A DNA stretch of 64,000 nt. Origin: Ulvibacterium marinum. Its GTDB lineage: Bacteria > Bacteroidota > Bacteroidia > Flavobacteriales > Flavobacteriaceae. Under the pieces are notes generated by a model. It made no database searches. It saw only the letters and a program-made list of their open reading frames with translations, and was not told the origin of the DNA. Every line of letters begins with the position of its first letter. The first letter of the stretch is position 1. The DNA is taken from positions 1,240,001 to 1,304,000 of the forward strand of contig NZ_RBCJ01000002.1 of NCBI RefSeq assembly GCF_003626755.1, written 5' to 3'. The position numbers and the translations under genes are program-made. Below are positions 45,300 through 55,063 of this stretch, one piece after another.

Positions 45300-47879
45300 C
45301 TATTTTAACTGGCTTAGATATGTAATCAAATCGTTGAATTCCAATGGAATCATAGTCCTTTCCAGCCCTTCTGGCATCAAGGAACTTTCCATCACCCCAT
45401 AGGACGAGGGGTTTTTAAACGTATCATATTCTCCGTTTGTATTCATCAACTCGGCATAGTTAAGATGTACATCAATCTGTCTTCCCGTATGCCTAGTCCC
45501 TTCTGCATCCACCAAATACCAGCCCTGCCATTCCGGGGAAATCTCCAAAGAGGGTTCCAAAACCGCCGAAATTAGTTGGGAGATGGATTTACTGTCTCCA
45601 ATATTGGACAATTCAGGACCAAAAGATCCCCCCCAACCATTTACCTTGTGACAACTTGTACAGAGACCGATTCTATTTTCAAAAACCAATCGCCCGATTT
45701 CGGAATTCCCGTTGCCTTTTACCGATGCATAATCGGCTTCATTAAATGGCGCGGTAACATCTTTAAAACAATTATTCCAAATGGAAAAAGCAGTTTCCGA
45801 GATTTGGTATTTGGTATTTTCAACCCATTCCTCGATTTCAGATCTTGTTGTATCATCCAGTCTAGCCGCACAGAGATACTTTAGGGCGGCATATTGTAGG
45901 ATTTCGTCATTTTCATTAAGCATGCCCAGTACCTTCTTGATGTATTTTTGCGGGCCGTAACTCAGTTCCTGCACGGCCATTGATCGGGCAATTGATGTAA
46001 AATCAGTATTGAAAGCGACGGTTTGCAGTGCCCAACTGAAATCGGTTCCCGGTATTTTTTGAATGGCCTTTATTAGGGCGATTTGAAGCCTCCCGGACTT
46101 GGCATTCCCGAGAAGTTCTTCGATAATCGCCTTATTTGACTTAAAATCCTGCAAGTAAGGTATTGCCATTGCCTTTACCTCCTCGCCTATAACCGGGTTC
46201 TTCAAAATATCCTTAATAAACGATTTGGGCAGTTCCCTCGGGATTGTGGAACTTCTACCGGATCTTTTCCTTATCCTGTCCATGAAATCAGGTTGCAAAT
46301 GCCGAACGGTTGCCAAAAAACTCTCGAAAAGTTGGGGCGGTATTTGGTTTTCCCTCAATGTACTGTACAAATGAGGCTCCATTTCGGTGATACCTTTTTT
46401 GGCTATATACATCAAGGTCATCCTCTGCATATCCTGATTTCTATCTCTCAACAAGGAAAGTATGGACGTCTTATTCAAGTTTTTCTTTACCTTAAAAAGG
46501 GTCAATAGACCTTGTAAACGCAGGTGGGGATTGTCACTTTTTATTAAGGGAAGTAATTCTTCGAGGCCAGCATTTTTTGCCAGGGAGTGCCGGGTAATGG
46601 CCAATTCAAAAAGATCTTTTTGTTCGAGGTCAGCAATAAGCTGGTCTACGCTCCTTGTATCTTTTTTAAATATATTGATGCTACGCTCTGAGTATGGTTG
46701 TTTTGATACGACTGATTTAGACTTTACCCGCCATAAACGCCCACTACCATGATTAGGGTATTCCCGTAAGACCCAATCCGTAATATATAGGTCTCCCCTA
46801 CTATTTGTGGCCAACGAAACAGGATGAAAAGAGGCATCCCCCTGAATCAACACTTCGGGAATACCTTTTACGGAGGAGCCGTTTTGATCAAGAGGGATGC
46901 GAACCATGTTGTTCTCCTCCCAAATATTCACCAACATTTGAGAAGCGTAGGGGTCTCCAAAATTGGTAAAACTCCCATCGATCATGGCGCAAGGTGCCTC
47001 TCCCAAAGGAGCGGAAAAGGGCAATGTTCCCGGTAATTCCCCATTCCAAGAAGAAAAAGGATGTATACCACTTCCGCCGTATACCGATTTGTATCCGTAA
47101 TCCCCACCGGGTACAATCTCAATCAATCGATTTGGGCCTCGGCTGTCAGGATCGTTATCGGTTACAAAAAGTCGACCTTCGCTATTAAACTTCAAATCGA
47201 ACGGGTTCCAGAAACCGGTGGCCAATTCCTCCAATTGGCTACCATCTACCTTGCATCGAAAGACATTACCGCCGTCACCATATCCCTCAATTTGCGAACC
47301 ATCGGTTCCCTTAATGGTCCAAGGGTTTCCCCCTACATTTCCCCTGGAGACATAAAGCCAATCATCTTCACCTAGGGCAAGCCCCAAAATTCCCGCATGG
47401 TCATAAACATTTTTGGGCTCCACCATAGTAACTATTGCCCTCTTCATATCGCTCACACCATTTTTATCATGGTCAAGATATTGGAATACTCCGTTTTTGG
47501 TAGTCAAAAACAAACCATGTTCTAAATTGTAATGTAGATTCATCCCATCTTCTATACTATCGGCAAAAACTATCCATTTGTCCGGGATACCATCATCATT
47601 TTCATCTACCGATTTTTTGATTAAATCAAACTTTGGTCCTTGATAGTTATTTGGAGGAGTATGGGTATGGGATTCTAAAACATAAATGGCATCGTTTTCA
47701 TCGATGGCCATTCCAATGGGCGTCTTAATACTTGGATGTTCCGCAATCAGTTGCAACGAAAGGTTAGGATCATGGAGAATGATGTTGCTATGGGAGGAGG
47801 GCTCTTCCGCGCAGGAAACCAAGAATACCGTAATGCAAATTACACTCCAATTGAAACTATACTGTAATAAAGACATCAT
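45300..47879 (-). CDS. Multidomain c-type cytochrome lipoprotein (PVC-type)
   Basis: 859 aa. The signal ends TVFLVSC (Cys 23). Propeller region ~25-390 (GMAIDENDAIYVLESHTH, SRGDLYITDWVLREYP), HEAT-like repeats ~420-700, and a C-terminal cytochrome c domain with CTSCH (C740, C743, H744) followed by GPELSNIGD and a DUF-like tail, as in the 15879 gene. Likely periplasmic sugar-oxidising redox protein, paired with the Tat-exported TIM barrel. A hairpin at 47914-47937 lies just upstream. Confidence 0.82.
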   Translation of the reverse strand: MMSLLQYSFNWSVICITVFLVSCAEEPSSHSNIILHDPNLSLQLIAEHPSIKTPIGMAIDENDAIYVLESHTHTPPNNYQGPKFDLIKKSVDENDDGIPDKWIVFADSIEDGMNLHYNLEHGLFLTTKNGVFQYLDHDKNGVSDMKRAIVTMVEPKNVYDHAGILGLALGEDDWLYVSRGNVGGNPWTIKGTDGSQIEGYGDGGNVFRCKVDGSQLEELATGFWNPFDLKFNSEGRLFVTDNDPDSRGPNRLIEIVPGGDYGYKSVYGGSGIHPFSSWNGELPGTLPFSAPLGEAPCAMIDGSFTNFGDPYASQMLVNIWEENNMVRIPLDQNGSSVKGIPEVLIQGDASFHPVSLATNSRGDLYITDWVLREYPNHGSGRLWRVKSKSVVSKQPYSERSINIFKKDTRSVDQLIADLEQKDLFELAITRHSLAKNAGLEELLPLIKSDNPHLRLQGLLTLFKVKKNLNKTSILSLLRDRNQDMQRMTLMYIAKKGITEMEPHLYSTLRENQIPPQLFESFLATVRHLQPDFMDRIRKRSGRSSTIPRELPKSFIKDILKNPVIGEEVKAMAIPYLQDFKSNKAIIEELLGNAKSGRLQIALIKAIQKIPGTDFSWALQTVAFNTDFTSIARSMAVQELSYGPQKYIKKVLGMLNENDEILQYAALKYLCAARLDDTTRSEIEEWVENTKYQISETAFSIWNNCFKDVTAPFNEADYASVKGNGNSEIGRLVFENRIGLCTSCHKVNGWGGSFGPELSNIGDSKSISQLISAVLEPSLEISPEWQGWYLVDAEGTRHTGRQIDVHLNYAELMNTNGEYDTFKNPSSYGVMESSLMPEGLERTMIPLEFNDLITYLSQLK

Positions 47880-47913
47880 GGGAAAAAACTCCTAAGAATT
47901 AATTTTTTAATCT

Positions 47914-47937
47914 AGAGACTGTTTTGAAACAGTCTCT
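47914..47937 (-). terminator. Perfect inverted repeat, probable terminator-type hairpin
   Basis: Two 11-bp arms, AGAGACTGTTT and AAACAGTCTCT, are separated by only TG. This hairpin type is common as a terminator in flavobacteria. The tail is weakly T-rich in either direction, so it may attenuate rather than stop transcription between the 48130 and 45300 genes. The remaining spacer holds nothing else I can name. Confidence 0.5.
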
Positions 47938-48129
47938 TATTCTATGCATGTTTAAAGTACAGATTTCGAAAATGCCATCAAAATCCTTTTCTATCATAAG
48001 CCAACCATTTTTTGCATGGGTAGCTATTCCCTGGCAGGTCGATATAGGGTATCCAAACACTACCAAACTGGAGAAATTTCTTTTTTGCTACATTAAGCTA
48101 TTCTTTCTAATTAAGGAGATGATTTAAAT

Positions 48130-51100
48130 CTAAAGTGGTTCCTTTTCCATAGTCAAGGCATGTATGGTATTCTGAATGGTTCCTTGCATAGGGTCACCGT
48201 TTTGGGAAGCCAGATTGTAGTTTATCGTCATAACGTCCACGGGCTGTATATCCGGAATATAAAGTTTTACGGCTTTCCCATCGTGAAGTAATTCCACTTT
48301 GGAGATGTCCAAGGTTAGTTCGTCATAACGATCGGAACCGTATTTGCTACTTCTTACGAGGTTCCAAGTCTTTATCTCAAAATTCCCGACATCCTTGGCC
48401 TTGTTTTGATCTAAAGGCTGTTCAAAAACCAACTGCACCGATGACCTTGCTACCTTAAGGTCAACGGGAAGCGTTAGCGGTTTTCCGGTATAACGAACCC
48501 GATAAAGTCCCCCGCCCCGTAGCATTTGGTTGGTACCCCAGGCCGACATGCCACAGGCGTATAATTGTCCATCAGCGGGATTGAACCTTCCGCGCATAAC
48601 ACCCGTCAAAAATTTGACTCCAGGCAAATCAATGACACCGCCTTGCATCTGACCCTTCACTTTCTCATGAAGTACTAATTGGATTTTACCATAACCATAA
48701 GAGAAACTCAAAAGACTTCCATTTAGGGGTCCCCATTTTTCGCTATCTATCCATAAGAGTTCAGAGGGAGACCGGTCAAATTGCATGTCCACCCAGACCA
48801 TGGGTTGTTCCATCGCAACTCTGGTGGTATCTTTGGGCGGACCATACCCCCACATATTACCGTAGAATTTACCTTTTCCATCGACCCAATTAATACGATT
48901 CATAGGGTTCCAAAACCCTTGTTGATCGGTAACCAAAAAGCTACCGTCCGGATTAATACATACTCCATTGGCCGCCCTAAAACCAGTAGCAATGATATCG
49001 GTTTGGGAGCCATCCTTACTGACTTTTAGCAAGGTACCGTGCTGGGGTACCAAGGCCTCCCTTGCATGACGCCCACTCTTGGCATAATACAAATTCCCCT
49101 GAGCATCTGCCTGAAGCCCCATGGCGAACTCGTGGAAATGGTCGGTTACCTGATGATCATGATTAAAGCTTTCATAGAAATCGGTTTCATTATCCCCATT
49201 AAAATCATGCAATAAGACCAACTGATCTCGACAGATTACATAGATATTATCATTTAGTACTTTTATACCCAGCGGCTGAAAAAGACCGGAACCAATTCTT
49301 TGCCAGGTAAGTTGTCCTGTAGTATCCGTAAGTCCACTAATCACCCAAACATCGCCATCCGTGGCGCAAACCACGGCCTTGTTCGCATCACCCATAAAGT
49401 CGATACCGCTCAACTTCATCCTACAGGCCCACGGGTTATCGAATGGAGGGGTCAATTGGTCTACCGAAAAAAGGCCATCTTCATTTCCTGAGGTAATTGT
49501 AGTTTTTATCTTCTCGGGATAATGTGCGGGACCACTTGAAGTATATTGCGCCAATGATTCGGGTAGGCTTGAAGCGGCCAAAGCGTTCAAATTCTTTACG
49601 GATGAATCTGCAATAAATAACTTGAGGTTCACTGACGTTCCATGTTGAACCTTAAGTATTACGTAACCTTCCTCCTCTTCGAGCACAGCACCTTCACCCA
49701 CGAGAGCTACTTCATTAGCTACCGGTGCCACTTTCATTTTTAAATTAGAGGTCGATGGACTGATATTTAACGTTCGGGTAAAGATGGTTTCCTTGCCTCG
49801 TTCCTCTACACCCAATTCTTCCAGAATATTGGCATTTCCCACGGTGTAGGAAATAATCGTGTGATTTTCATAGTGATATAGTCCCTTGTAATCTGCCCAA
49901 CTTTTGGGTAACGGCCCAAAAGCTCTACCGTCCCGAGCCCGAAATCTCGGATCTTCAAAAGAACCTGTTTCGGGATTGGCCCATCCCGGGCCTACTGGAG
50001 TTTCAAAATGAAGTTTCCCTACCGTCCTAGGATACGTCTCATGTTTATCATTGAGAAGAATCCCGTCCCAGTCTATAAATCCCTCACCGGTCCATCCCCC
50101 GGCAACACGCATAACGTCATGATCAAATATCATCCAGGCCTTGCCTTTGGACACTCCCCCATCCCCTTTGTCCAAACGGATGGCAATACCTTTATACGCA
50201 AAATTGTTCTTGCTATAGTCCTCATCAGGATATGGGGCGGGTCCTGGGGAATGATATCGTTCCGGTCCGGTTTCTTCATCCACCAACTCATAGGTGTTGA
50301 TCAAAAAATTTCCATAATCCATGTCCGACCAGGGTTGGTAGGGTTTGGCTTCAGGACCTTGTGAAGTTCCTTTAGGCAGACCGGCCAAATAGCCTGGAGA
50401 ATTGGCAATATAGTTTTCCTCTTTGTTTTCCTTGATGTATTTATGACGTATATAGGAGATGACATCATATTTTTCCCTTGGGGTCAGCGTTGGTTGTGGT
50501 GGCATGGAACCATAACCGCGGCTTATGGTCCGGTACATGGAGAAAGCATCGCTACCGGCCTTTAACGGTTGCTCCCAAAACTTGGTGGACAGCGGAATTG
50601 AACCTTCTACCTCATCGGTTCCGTGGCAGTTGATACAATTAGCGGAATATATCCGTTCCCCTCTTTGGTATCCTTCGCGATCCGTACTGGCAATGATACC
50701 AGCATGGTCAATATTGGTCTCGGATTCGGAAAGATCTGACTCGGAAAGCACATATACAATAGTAGAGCGATCTATCTGAAAGGGTTCATTGGATAACCTC
50801 GAGGCCCTAAATGGGGATACCTCATCATTTATCCTAAGTTCCCCAGAAAACGTATTTTCTTTAAATGTACCTTCCAACTTGGCCGCATTTCCAAAAAGTT
50901 CGAAGTTCCCCGAAAAACGGTCCGAGGTAATGGAAACATTTTCAAGGTTGAATGTCCCCCAATCCAAAGAGACCAGTGAAGCTTGATTATCTCCACCTGA
51001 TTTCACCAATTTTAGAATTCCTTTGGGGTTTTCATCCCCAAGGTCAATCTCATAGTCCCAAGACTCTTCAAGGACCTTTGATCCACAACCGGTTAAATTG

Positions 51101-51195
51101 AGTAAAATTGAAGAAATCAATATCCAAAGGAGGTATTGGGGAAAGTTACTTTTTCGTGAACACCATTTTTCCCTTGTCCTGATTTGGAGTTTCAT
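48130..51195 (-). CDS. Cytochrome c / sorbosone-dehydrogenase-like multidomain lipoprotein (DUF6797-like)
   Basis: 1021 aa. The signal ends LLNLTGC (Cys 37). Here the order is reversed relative to the other cytochromes: the heme motif CINCH (C187, C190, H191) is N-terminal (~175-255), with axial Met likely in GSMPPQ. A middle region ~285-600 with GVSKGKAWMIFDHDVMRVAGGW resembles the family I recall as DUF6797. The C-terminal half (~610-930) is a propeller of the soluble sorbosone/glucose dehydrogenase type (NGVCINPDGSFLVTDQQGFWNP). Probable periplasmic sugar- or alcohol-oxidising redox enzyme; substrate unknown. The DUF number is from memory. Confidence 0.72.
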   Translation of the reverse strand: MKLQIRTREKWCSRKSNFPQYLLWILISSILLNLTGCGSKVLEESWDYEIDLGDENPKGILKLVKSGGDNQASLVSLDWGTFNLENVSITSDRFSGNFELFGNAAKLEGTFKENTFSGELRINDEVSPFRASRLSNEPFQIDRSTIVYVLSESDLSESETNIDHAGIIASTDREGYQRGERIYSANCINCHGTDEVEGSIPLSTKFWEQPLKAGSDAFSMYRTISRGYGSMPPQPTLTPREKYDVISYIRHKYIKENKEENYIANSPGYLAGLPKGTSQGPEAKPYQPWSDMDYGNFLINTYELVDEETGPERYHSPGPAPYPDEDYSKNNFAYKGIAIRLDKGDGGVSKGKAWMIFDHDVMRVAGGWTGEGFIDWDGILLNDKHETYPRTVGKLHFETPVGPGWANPETGSFEDPRFRARDGRAFGPLPKSWADYKGLYHYENHTIISYTVGNANILEELGVEERGKETIFTRTLNISPSTSNLKMKVAPVANEVALVGEGAVLEEEEGYVILKVQHGTSVNLKLFIADSSVKNLNALAASSLPESLAQYTSSGPAHYPEKIKTTITSGNEDGLFSVDQLTPPFDNPWACRMKLSGIDFMGDANKAVVCATDGDVWVISGLTDTTGQLTWQRIGSGLFQPLGIKVLNDNIYVICRDQLVLLHDFNGDNETDFYESFNHDHQVTDHFHEFAMGLQADAQGNLYYAKSGRHAREALVPQHGTLLKVSKDGSQTDIIATGFRAANGVCINPDGSFLVTDQQGFWNPMNRINWVDGKGKFYGNMWGYGPPKDTTRVAMEQPMVWVDMQFDRSPSELLWIDSEKWGPLNGSLLSFSYGYGKIQLVLHEKVKGQMQGGVIDLPGVKFLTGVMRGRFNPADGQLYACGMSAWGTNQMLRGGGLYRVRYTGKPLTLPVDLKVARSSVQLVFEQPLDQNKAKDVGNFEIKTWNLVRSSKYGSDRYDELTLDISKVELLHDGKAVKLYIPDIQPVDVMTINYNLASQNGDPMQGTIQNTIHALTMEKEPL

Positions 51196-51304
51196 ATTTT
51201 TGTTTTGTTGAATCGGTTGGTGAAAACGAGACTCTTTTTGAATCCTAATAAAGCCTATTCCCTAAAAATATAAAAATAATGGACTTCCAATACCAAAGGC
51301 CGCA

Positions 51305-52684
51305 TCAATGATTATGGCAAATATGATTTTCCAATTGGTGAAAGACTTCGGTAGGTGGTATTTGCTCCTTTAAGTTTGCTGAGCTATTGTTAGTAATGAA
51401 AATAGGGTAATCGTCCACGTGCTCTGGAATCCTACCATGTGACCCCTTTATTAAACTGGCATCCAAGGGAATGATATCCATTACTGTTCTAAACCCCAAT
51501 TTCTTTTTGATAAGTTTACCAATAACCTTGGGCATCACCCATCTATCATTTGGGTCCGTATGCATTTCCACTGGATCGTAACCCGGTTTTTTGTGAATAT
51601 CCACCATACGGGCAAAATCTGGGGCCTTGGCATCGTCCAACCAAAAATAATAGGTGAACCAGGAATCCTTGTCCGCTATAACTACCAGATCACCACAACG
51701 GTCATGATTTAAATTAGCCTCCTTTATTTCCTGTCCCGACAGTACTTTTTCTACCCCCTCTACTTTTTCCAATGCTTCCCGTACTTTGGATTTGATGGAG
51801 CCATCGTTTAGATACACATGTGCAATCTGATGATCCGCTACGGCAAAGGCCTTGCTAGCGCCGGCATCCAAAAGCTCTAATCCCCTCTCCGTGCGAATGT
51901 TTACATAGCCCGCTTTTCGAAGTATCCGATTTAAGTGTACTGGGCGGTTCACGTTGGTAATTCCATATTCCGAAAGCAGGATAATATGTGCTTCTTGTTT
52001 CTGATAATGTTCTACCAATTGTTTTACCACACCGTCAATCTCTCGCAAATCCTTGGATATGATGTTGAAATCAAGGCCATAGCGTTGCAGGTTATAATCC
52101 AGATGGGGAAGGTAGACCAACGTAAGCGTTGGGTTGTAAATTTCATCCGTTCGCAGGGTGGCATCCGCTATCCATTGGCTAGACTTTATGGATGTTTTCG
52201 GGCCCCAAAAATGGAACAACGGAAACGTTCCCAATTCCTCTTGTAGGGTATCCCGTAAGGTGGCAGGGTGGGAATAGATATCGGGTATCTTTCTTCCATC
52301 CGCCAAATAATTGGGTCGTGGCGTTACATTATAATCGGTATTGGCATACATGTTATACCACCAAAATAAATTGGCGCAGGTAAAATTCGAATCTTGCTTT
52401 TTTAGTTTGTCCCAGATTTTTTCACTTTGAACCAACTTATTGGATTGCCTCCAAAATTTCACCTCACATTCGTCCTTAAAATACCATCCGTTGCCTACGA
52501 TACCATGTTCCGAAGGGTATTTCCCAGTGAGGTAGGTCGATTGCGCCGAACAGGTAACTGCGGGAAGTACGGGTTGGATAACTGTTGATTTACCTTGTTC
52601 TAAAAAGGATTTTATAAAGGGCGTATGCTCCCCAATGAGTCGTTTGGTCAATCCTACTACATTAATCACCGCCGTTTTTTGCAT
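51305..52684 (-). CDS. eboF: EboF: alkaline-phosphatase-superfamily (nucleotide pyrophosphatase-like) protein
   Basis: 459 aa, type I phosphodiesterase/nucleotide pyrophosphatase fold. The nucleophile Thr lies in PAVTCSAQSTYLTG (~42-55), with metal-site residues in SEYGITNVN and ADHQIAHVY. No signal peptide, in contrast to most family members. It is the last gene of a six-gene run whose order matches eboA to eboF; the ATG is 4 bp after the eboE stop. In cyanobacteria the ebo cluster is needed for moving a scytonemin precursor to the periplasm; the reaction of EboF is not known. Confidence 0.85.
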   Translation of the reverse strand: MQKTAVINVVGLTKRLIGEHTPFIKSFLEQGKSTVIQPVLPAVTCSAQSTYLTGKYPSEHGIVGNGWYFKDECEVKFWRQSNKLVQSEKIWDKLKKQDSNFTCANLFWWYNMYANTDYNVTPRPNYLADGRKIPDIYSHPATLRDTLQEELGTFPLFHFWGPKTSIKSSQWIADATLRTDEIYNPTLTLVYLPHLDYNLQRYGLDFNIISKDLREIDGVVKQLVEHYQKQEAHIILLSEYGITNVNRPVHLNRILRKAGYVNIRTERGLELLDAGASKAFAVADHQIAHVYLNDGSIKSKVREALEKVEGVEKVLSGQEIKEANLNHDRCGDLVVIADKDSWFTYYFWLDDAKAPDFARMVDIHKKPGYDPVEMHTDPNDRWVMPKVIGKLIKKKLGFRTVMDIIPLDASLIKGSHGRIPEHVDDYPIFITNNSSANLKEQIPPTEVFHQLENHICHNH

Positions 52685-52688
52685 AGGA

Positions 52689-53882
52689 TTACAATCTATC
52701 CTTTAACCAATTGATTTCCCGAATAATCGATTCCGACAATTCGCGCTTTAATGCTTTTGGAAGCACGTCCCAGGTGTAGGTCTCGATTTCCAAATGTTTG
52801 GAAACGGCATGTTTTTTCAGATAGTCGATTACTTTCAAAATATGGTCCTGAGTAGAATACAAAGTGTCGAAGCGCTCCAAAAAAATAGGAACGTGAAAGT
52901 GAGCCCTTAACTCGGTAAAATCATTTTTTTGCTCTAAAACTATAGGTAAGTCGTTATAAGTCTTCACTTTGCCATCCTTTTTTTCAGTAACTTGATGCAA
53001 ATAGGTGGGTTCATCAAAACGGGCAAGAGATGCCCAAATTGCATCTTGATTCTCTTCGTCAAAAAGTATTTTTAGAGCAGCACTAACTTGAATCTTTCCA
53101 ATCTGGATCCCTATATCGGCAAACTTTTGAAAGGTATATTCCGGTTCTTCGTAGGCCAAGGAAAAATGACAAATGTCGTAACAAACCGTGATATGTTTTT
53201 TAATCAAGCCCTCGGCTTCGTCGGCGGTAATCCCAATTCTATCCTGTAACAGTGGAATGGCTATCGGCAGTAAATATTCTGCAAAAAAATGAACTACCTC
53301 CTCACTATTCTCCAGAAGACCGTCCGGTTCGGGCTCAATATCCAAATGTAAATATTTGCCTGTAGTAGATTCTAGATTACCAAGTTGTAAAACGATTTCC
53401 GCGAGGTGTTCGGCACCTGTTTCAAAGGCCTTTTTCTTTAGTTCTTCGCTCGCGTGCCAGTATTTGTAACTAACAGGTGAGGTAGAAATCCCACCTGACA
53501 TTCCACTGGGAAGTAATTCCACCAACTGCTCAAAAAGGCGTTTGGTATATGTTACCCTTTCCCGCGTTGTCCAATCCGGGGCATGCACCTCTTCCTTTAC
53601 ACGTTCATCATGGAAGTTTCCATAGGGGAACCCATTCATAGTGAACACATAAAGGTCGTGTTGCGTCAACCATTCCTTGAATTCCATTAAATGCCCCTCT
53701 TCATCAAGTTCTTCGCTGGCCTTATTGGACAAACGTAAACCTAATCCAAAAGGACGATCGGGAGATACCTTTGCCTTAATACCAGGAACATATTCCTTTA
53801 GACTATTAAATGTACTTTCCCAATTTGATCCTGGATGAATATTTGTGCAATAGGTAAGTTGAGTAGTGGTGCTTATATGCAT
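52689..53882 (-). CDS. eboE: EboE: xylose-isomerase-like TIM-barrel protein
   Basis: 397 aa from the ATG at 53880-53882 (MHISTTTQL). The frame extends to 53909, but that start lies inside eboD and adds nine polar residues. The TIM-barrel strands LHLDIEPEPDG, VCYDICHFSLAYEEP, IGKIQVSAAL and LEIETYTW carry likely metal ligands. The sequence matches the 'metabolite traffic protein EboE' type. Position in the cluster between eboD and eboF supports the call. Reaction unknown. Confidence 0.87.
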   Translation of the reverse strand: MHISTTTQLTYCTNIHPGSNWESTFNSLKEYVPGIKAKVSPDRPFGLGLRLSNKASEELDEEGHLMEFKEWLTQHDLYVFTMNGFPYGNFHDERVKEEVHAPDWTTRERVTYTKRLFEQLVELLPSGMSGGISTSPVSYKYWHASEELKKKAFETGAEHLAEIVLQLGNLESTTGKYLHLDIEPEPDGLLENSEEVVHFFAEYLLPIAIPLLQDRIGITADEAEGLIKKHITVCYDICHFSLAYEEPEYTFQKFADIGIQIGKIQVSAALKILFDEENQDAIWASLARFDEPTYLHQVTEKKDGKVKTYNDLPIVLEQKNDFTELRAHFHVPIFLERFDTLYSTQDHILKVIDYLKKHAVSKHLEIETYTWDVLPKALKRELSESIIREINWLKDRL

Positions 53883-53887
53883 TTTAG

Positions 53888-55054
53888 CTAGTCTATTTTT
53901 ATTTTGCAACCATCGTTTAGAACTTTAATTGCATGTTGCATAAGATCTAAATCGATTTTATTCACATCGTGCTTCTTGCCAATTTCAGAAATCAAGGTAA
54001 TACAAAGCTCACCTCCTAAATGTTCCCGAAATTCCTCGATTCCTTGCAACAGTTCCTGTATTTCTTTTTCGGTTTCTACGGGAATGTGCAAATCGAGCCC
54101 GATTTTTTGCATTACATTTAAAATACGTTTTTGGGTATCTTCGGAAATAAGGCCCATTAGCTGCGAATATGTAATGTCCAAGGCGATGCCTTTTGCCACG
54201 GCCTCCCCGTGTCTAAGCGTATACTGGGACATCTGTTCCAGTTTATGGGCGGCCCAATGGCCAAAATCCAATGGTCTGGAAGAACCACTTTCAAAGGGGT
54301 CGCCACCTTGGGCAATATGATGCATGTGCATTTCGGCACATTTATAAATCACATATTGCATAGCGGTCATATCTCTATTCCTCAATTTTTCCGCGTTATC
54401 TTCAAGGTAATTGAAAAACTTTTTATCCTTGATCAAGGCGACTTTTAGGGCTTCGGCTATCCCTGCTATCCAATCCCTTTGCTCCAAGGTTTTTAGAAAA
54501 TCCGTATCATTGATTATGGCGTAAGGCGGAGCGAAAGTGCCCAGAAAATTCTTCTTGTCAAAGCTATTGATGCTGTTCTTTACCCCTACGGCCGAATCGT
54601 TCTGGGAAAGTACAGTGGTAGGAACGCGAATCAGTTTCACCCCGCGATGTGCAATCGCGGCCGCATAACCCACCATATCTATTATGGCCCCTCCGCCAAT
54701 AGCCACCACAAAGGAATGTCTACAAATGGAATTCGTATTGATTTTCTCCAATATGGCGGAAACATTTCCATAGTCATTTTTACATTGTTCCCCTCCTTTT
54801 ATAATGAGACTTCCGGTATATTGTACGTTCGCGGAATACTGAACGCAATAGTCCTTTATCTCCCTATCCAGCCCAGGATGATGTTCATGAACACCCTTAT
54901 CAATTACAAAAAACGCCTTTACCCTTCCATTCTTTTTATACCCATCAAAAACATCCTTGAACAACGTATTATGGACATCGAACAGCTTTTGGGTAAAGTG
55001 TAGTTTGTACGCGTACTGTACGGCAAAGGATTGTTCTATAGTTTTTGAATGCAT
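53888..55054 (-). CDS. eboD: EboD: 3-dehydroquinate-synthase-like sugar phosphate cyclase
   Basis: 388 aa. NAD loop GGGAIIDMVGY (120-130), the PTTVLSQNDSAVGVKN segment (~145-160), and Zn ligands from GIAEALKVALI (~200), DFGHWAAHKLE (~270) and LRHGEAVAKG (~287) define the DHQ-synthase-like fold. Residue patterns differ from AroB; it belongs to the separate sugar phosphate cyclase group found in ebo clusters. Ten bp gap from eboC; product unknown, probably not shikimate-pathway DHQ. Confidence 0.9.
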   Translation of the reverse strand: MHSKTIEQSFAVQYAYKLHFTQKLFDVHNTLFKDVFDGYKKNGRVKAFFVIDKGVHEHHPGLDREIKDYCVQYSANVQYTGSLIIKGGEQCKNDYGNVSAILEKINTNSICRHSFVVAIGGGAIIDMVGYAAAIAHRGVKLIRVPTTVLSQNDSAVGVKNSINSFDKKNFLGTFAPPYAIINDTDFLKTLEQRDWIAGIAEALKVALIKDKKFFNYLEDNAEKLRNRDMTAMQYVIYKCAEMHMHHIAQGGDPFESGSSRPLDFGHWAAHKLEQMSQYTLRHGEAVAKGIALDITYSQLMGLISEDTQKRILNVMQKIGLDLHIPVETEKEIQELLQGIEEFREHLGGELCITLISEIGKKHDVNKIDLDLMQHAIKVLNDGCKIKID

Positions 55055-55063
55055 CGTTTTGGT

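Noticed and set aside
53888-55054. Shikimate-pathway 3-dehydroquinate synthase (aroB)
   Set aside because: No other aro genes are near and the gene sits in exact eboABCDEF order, so EboD is the better call.
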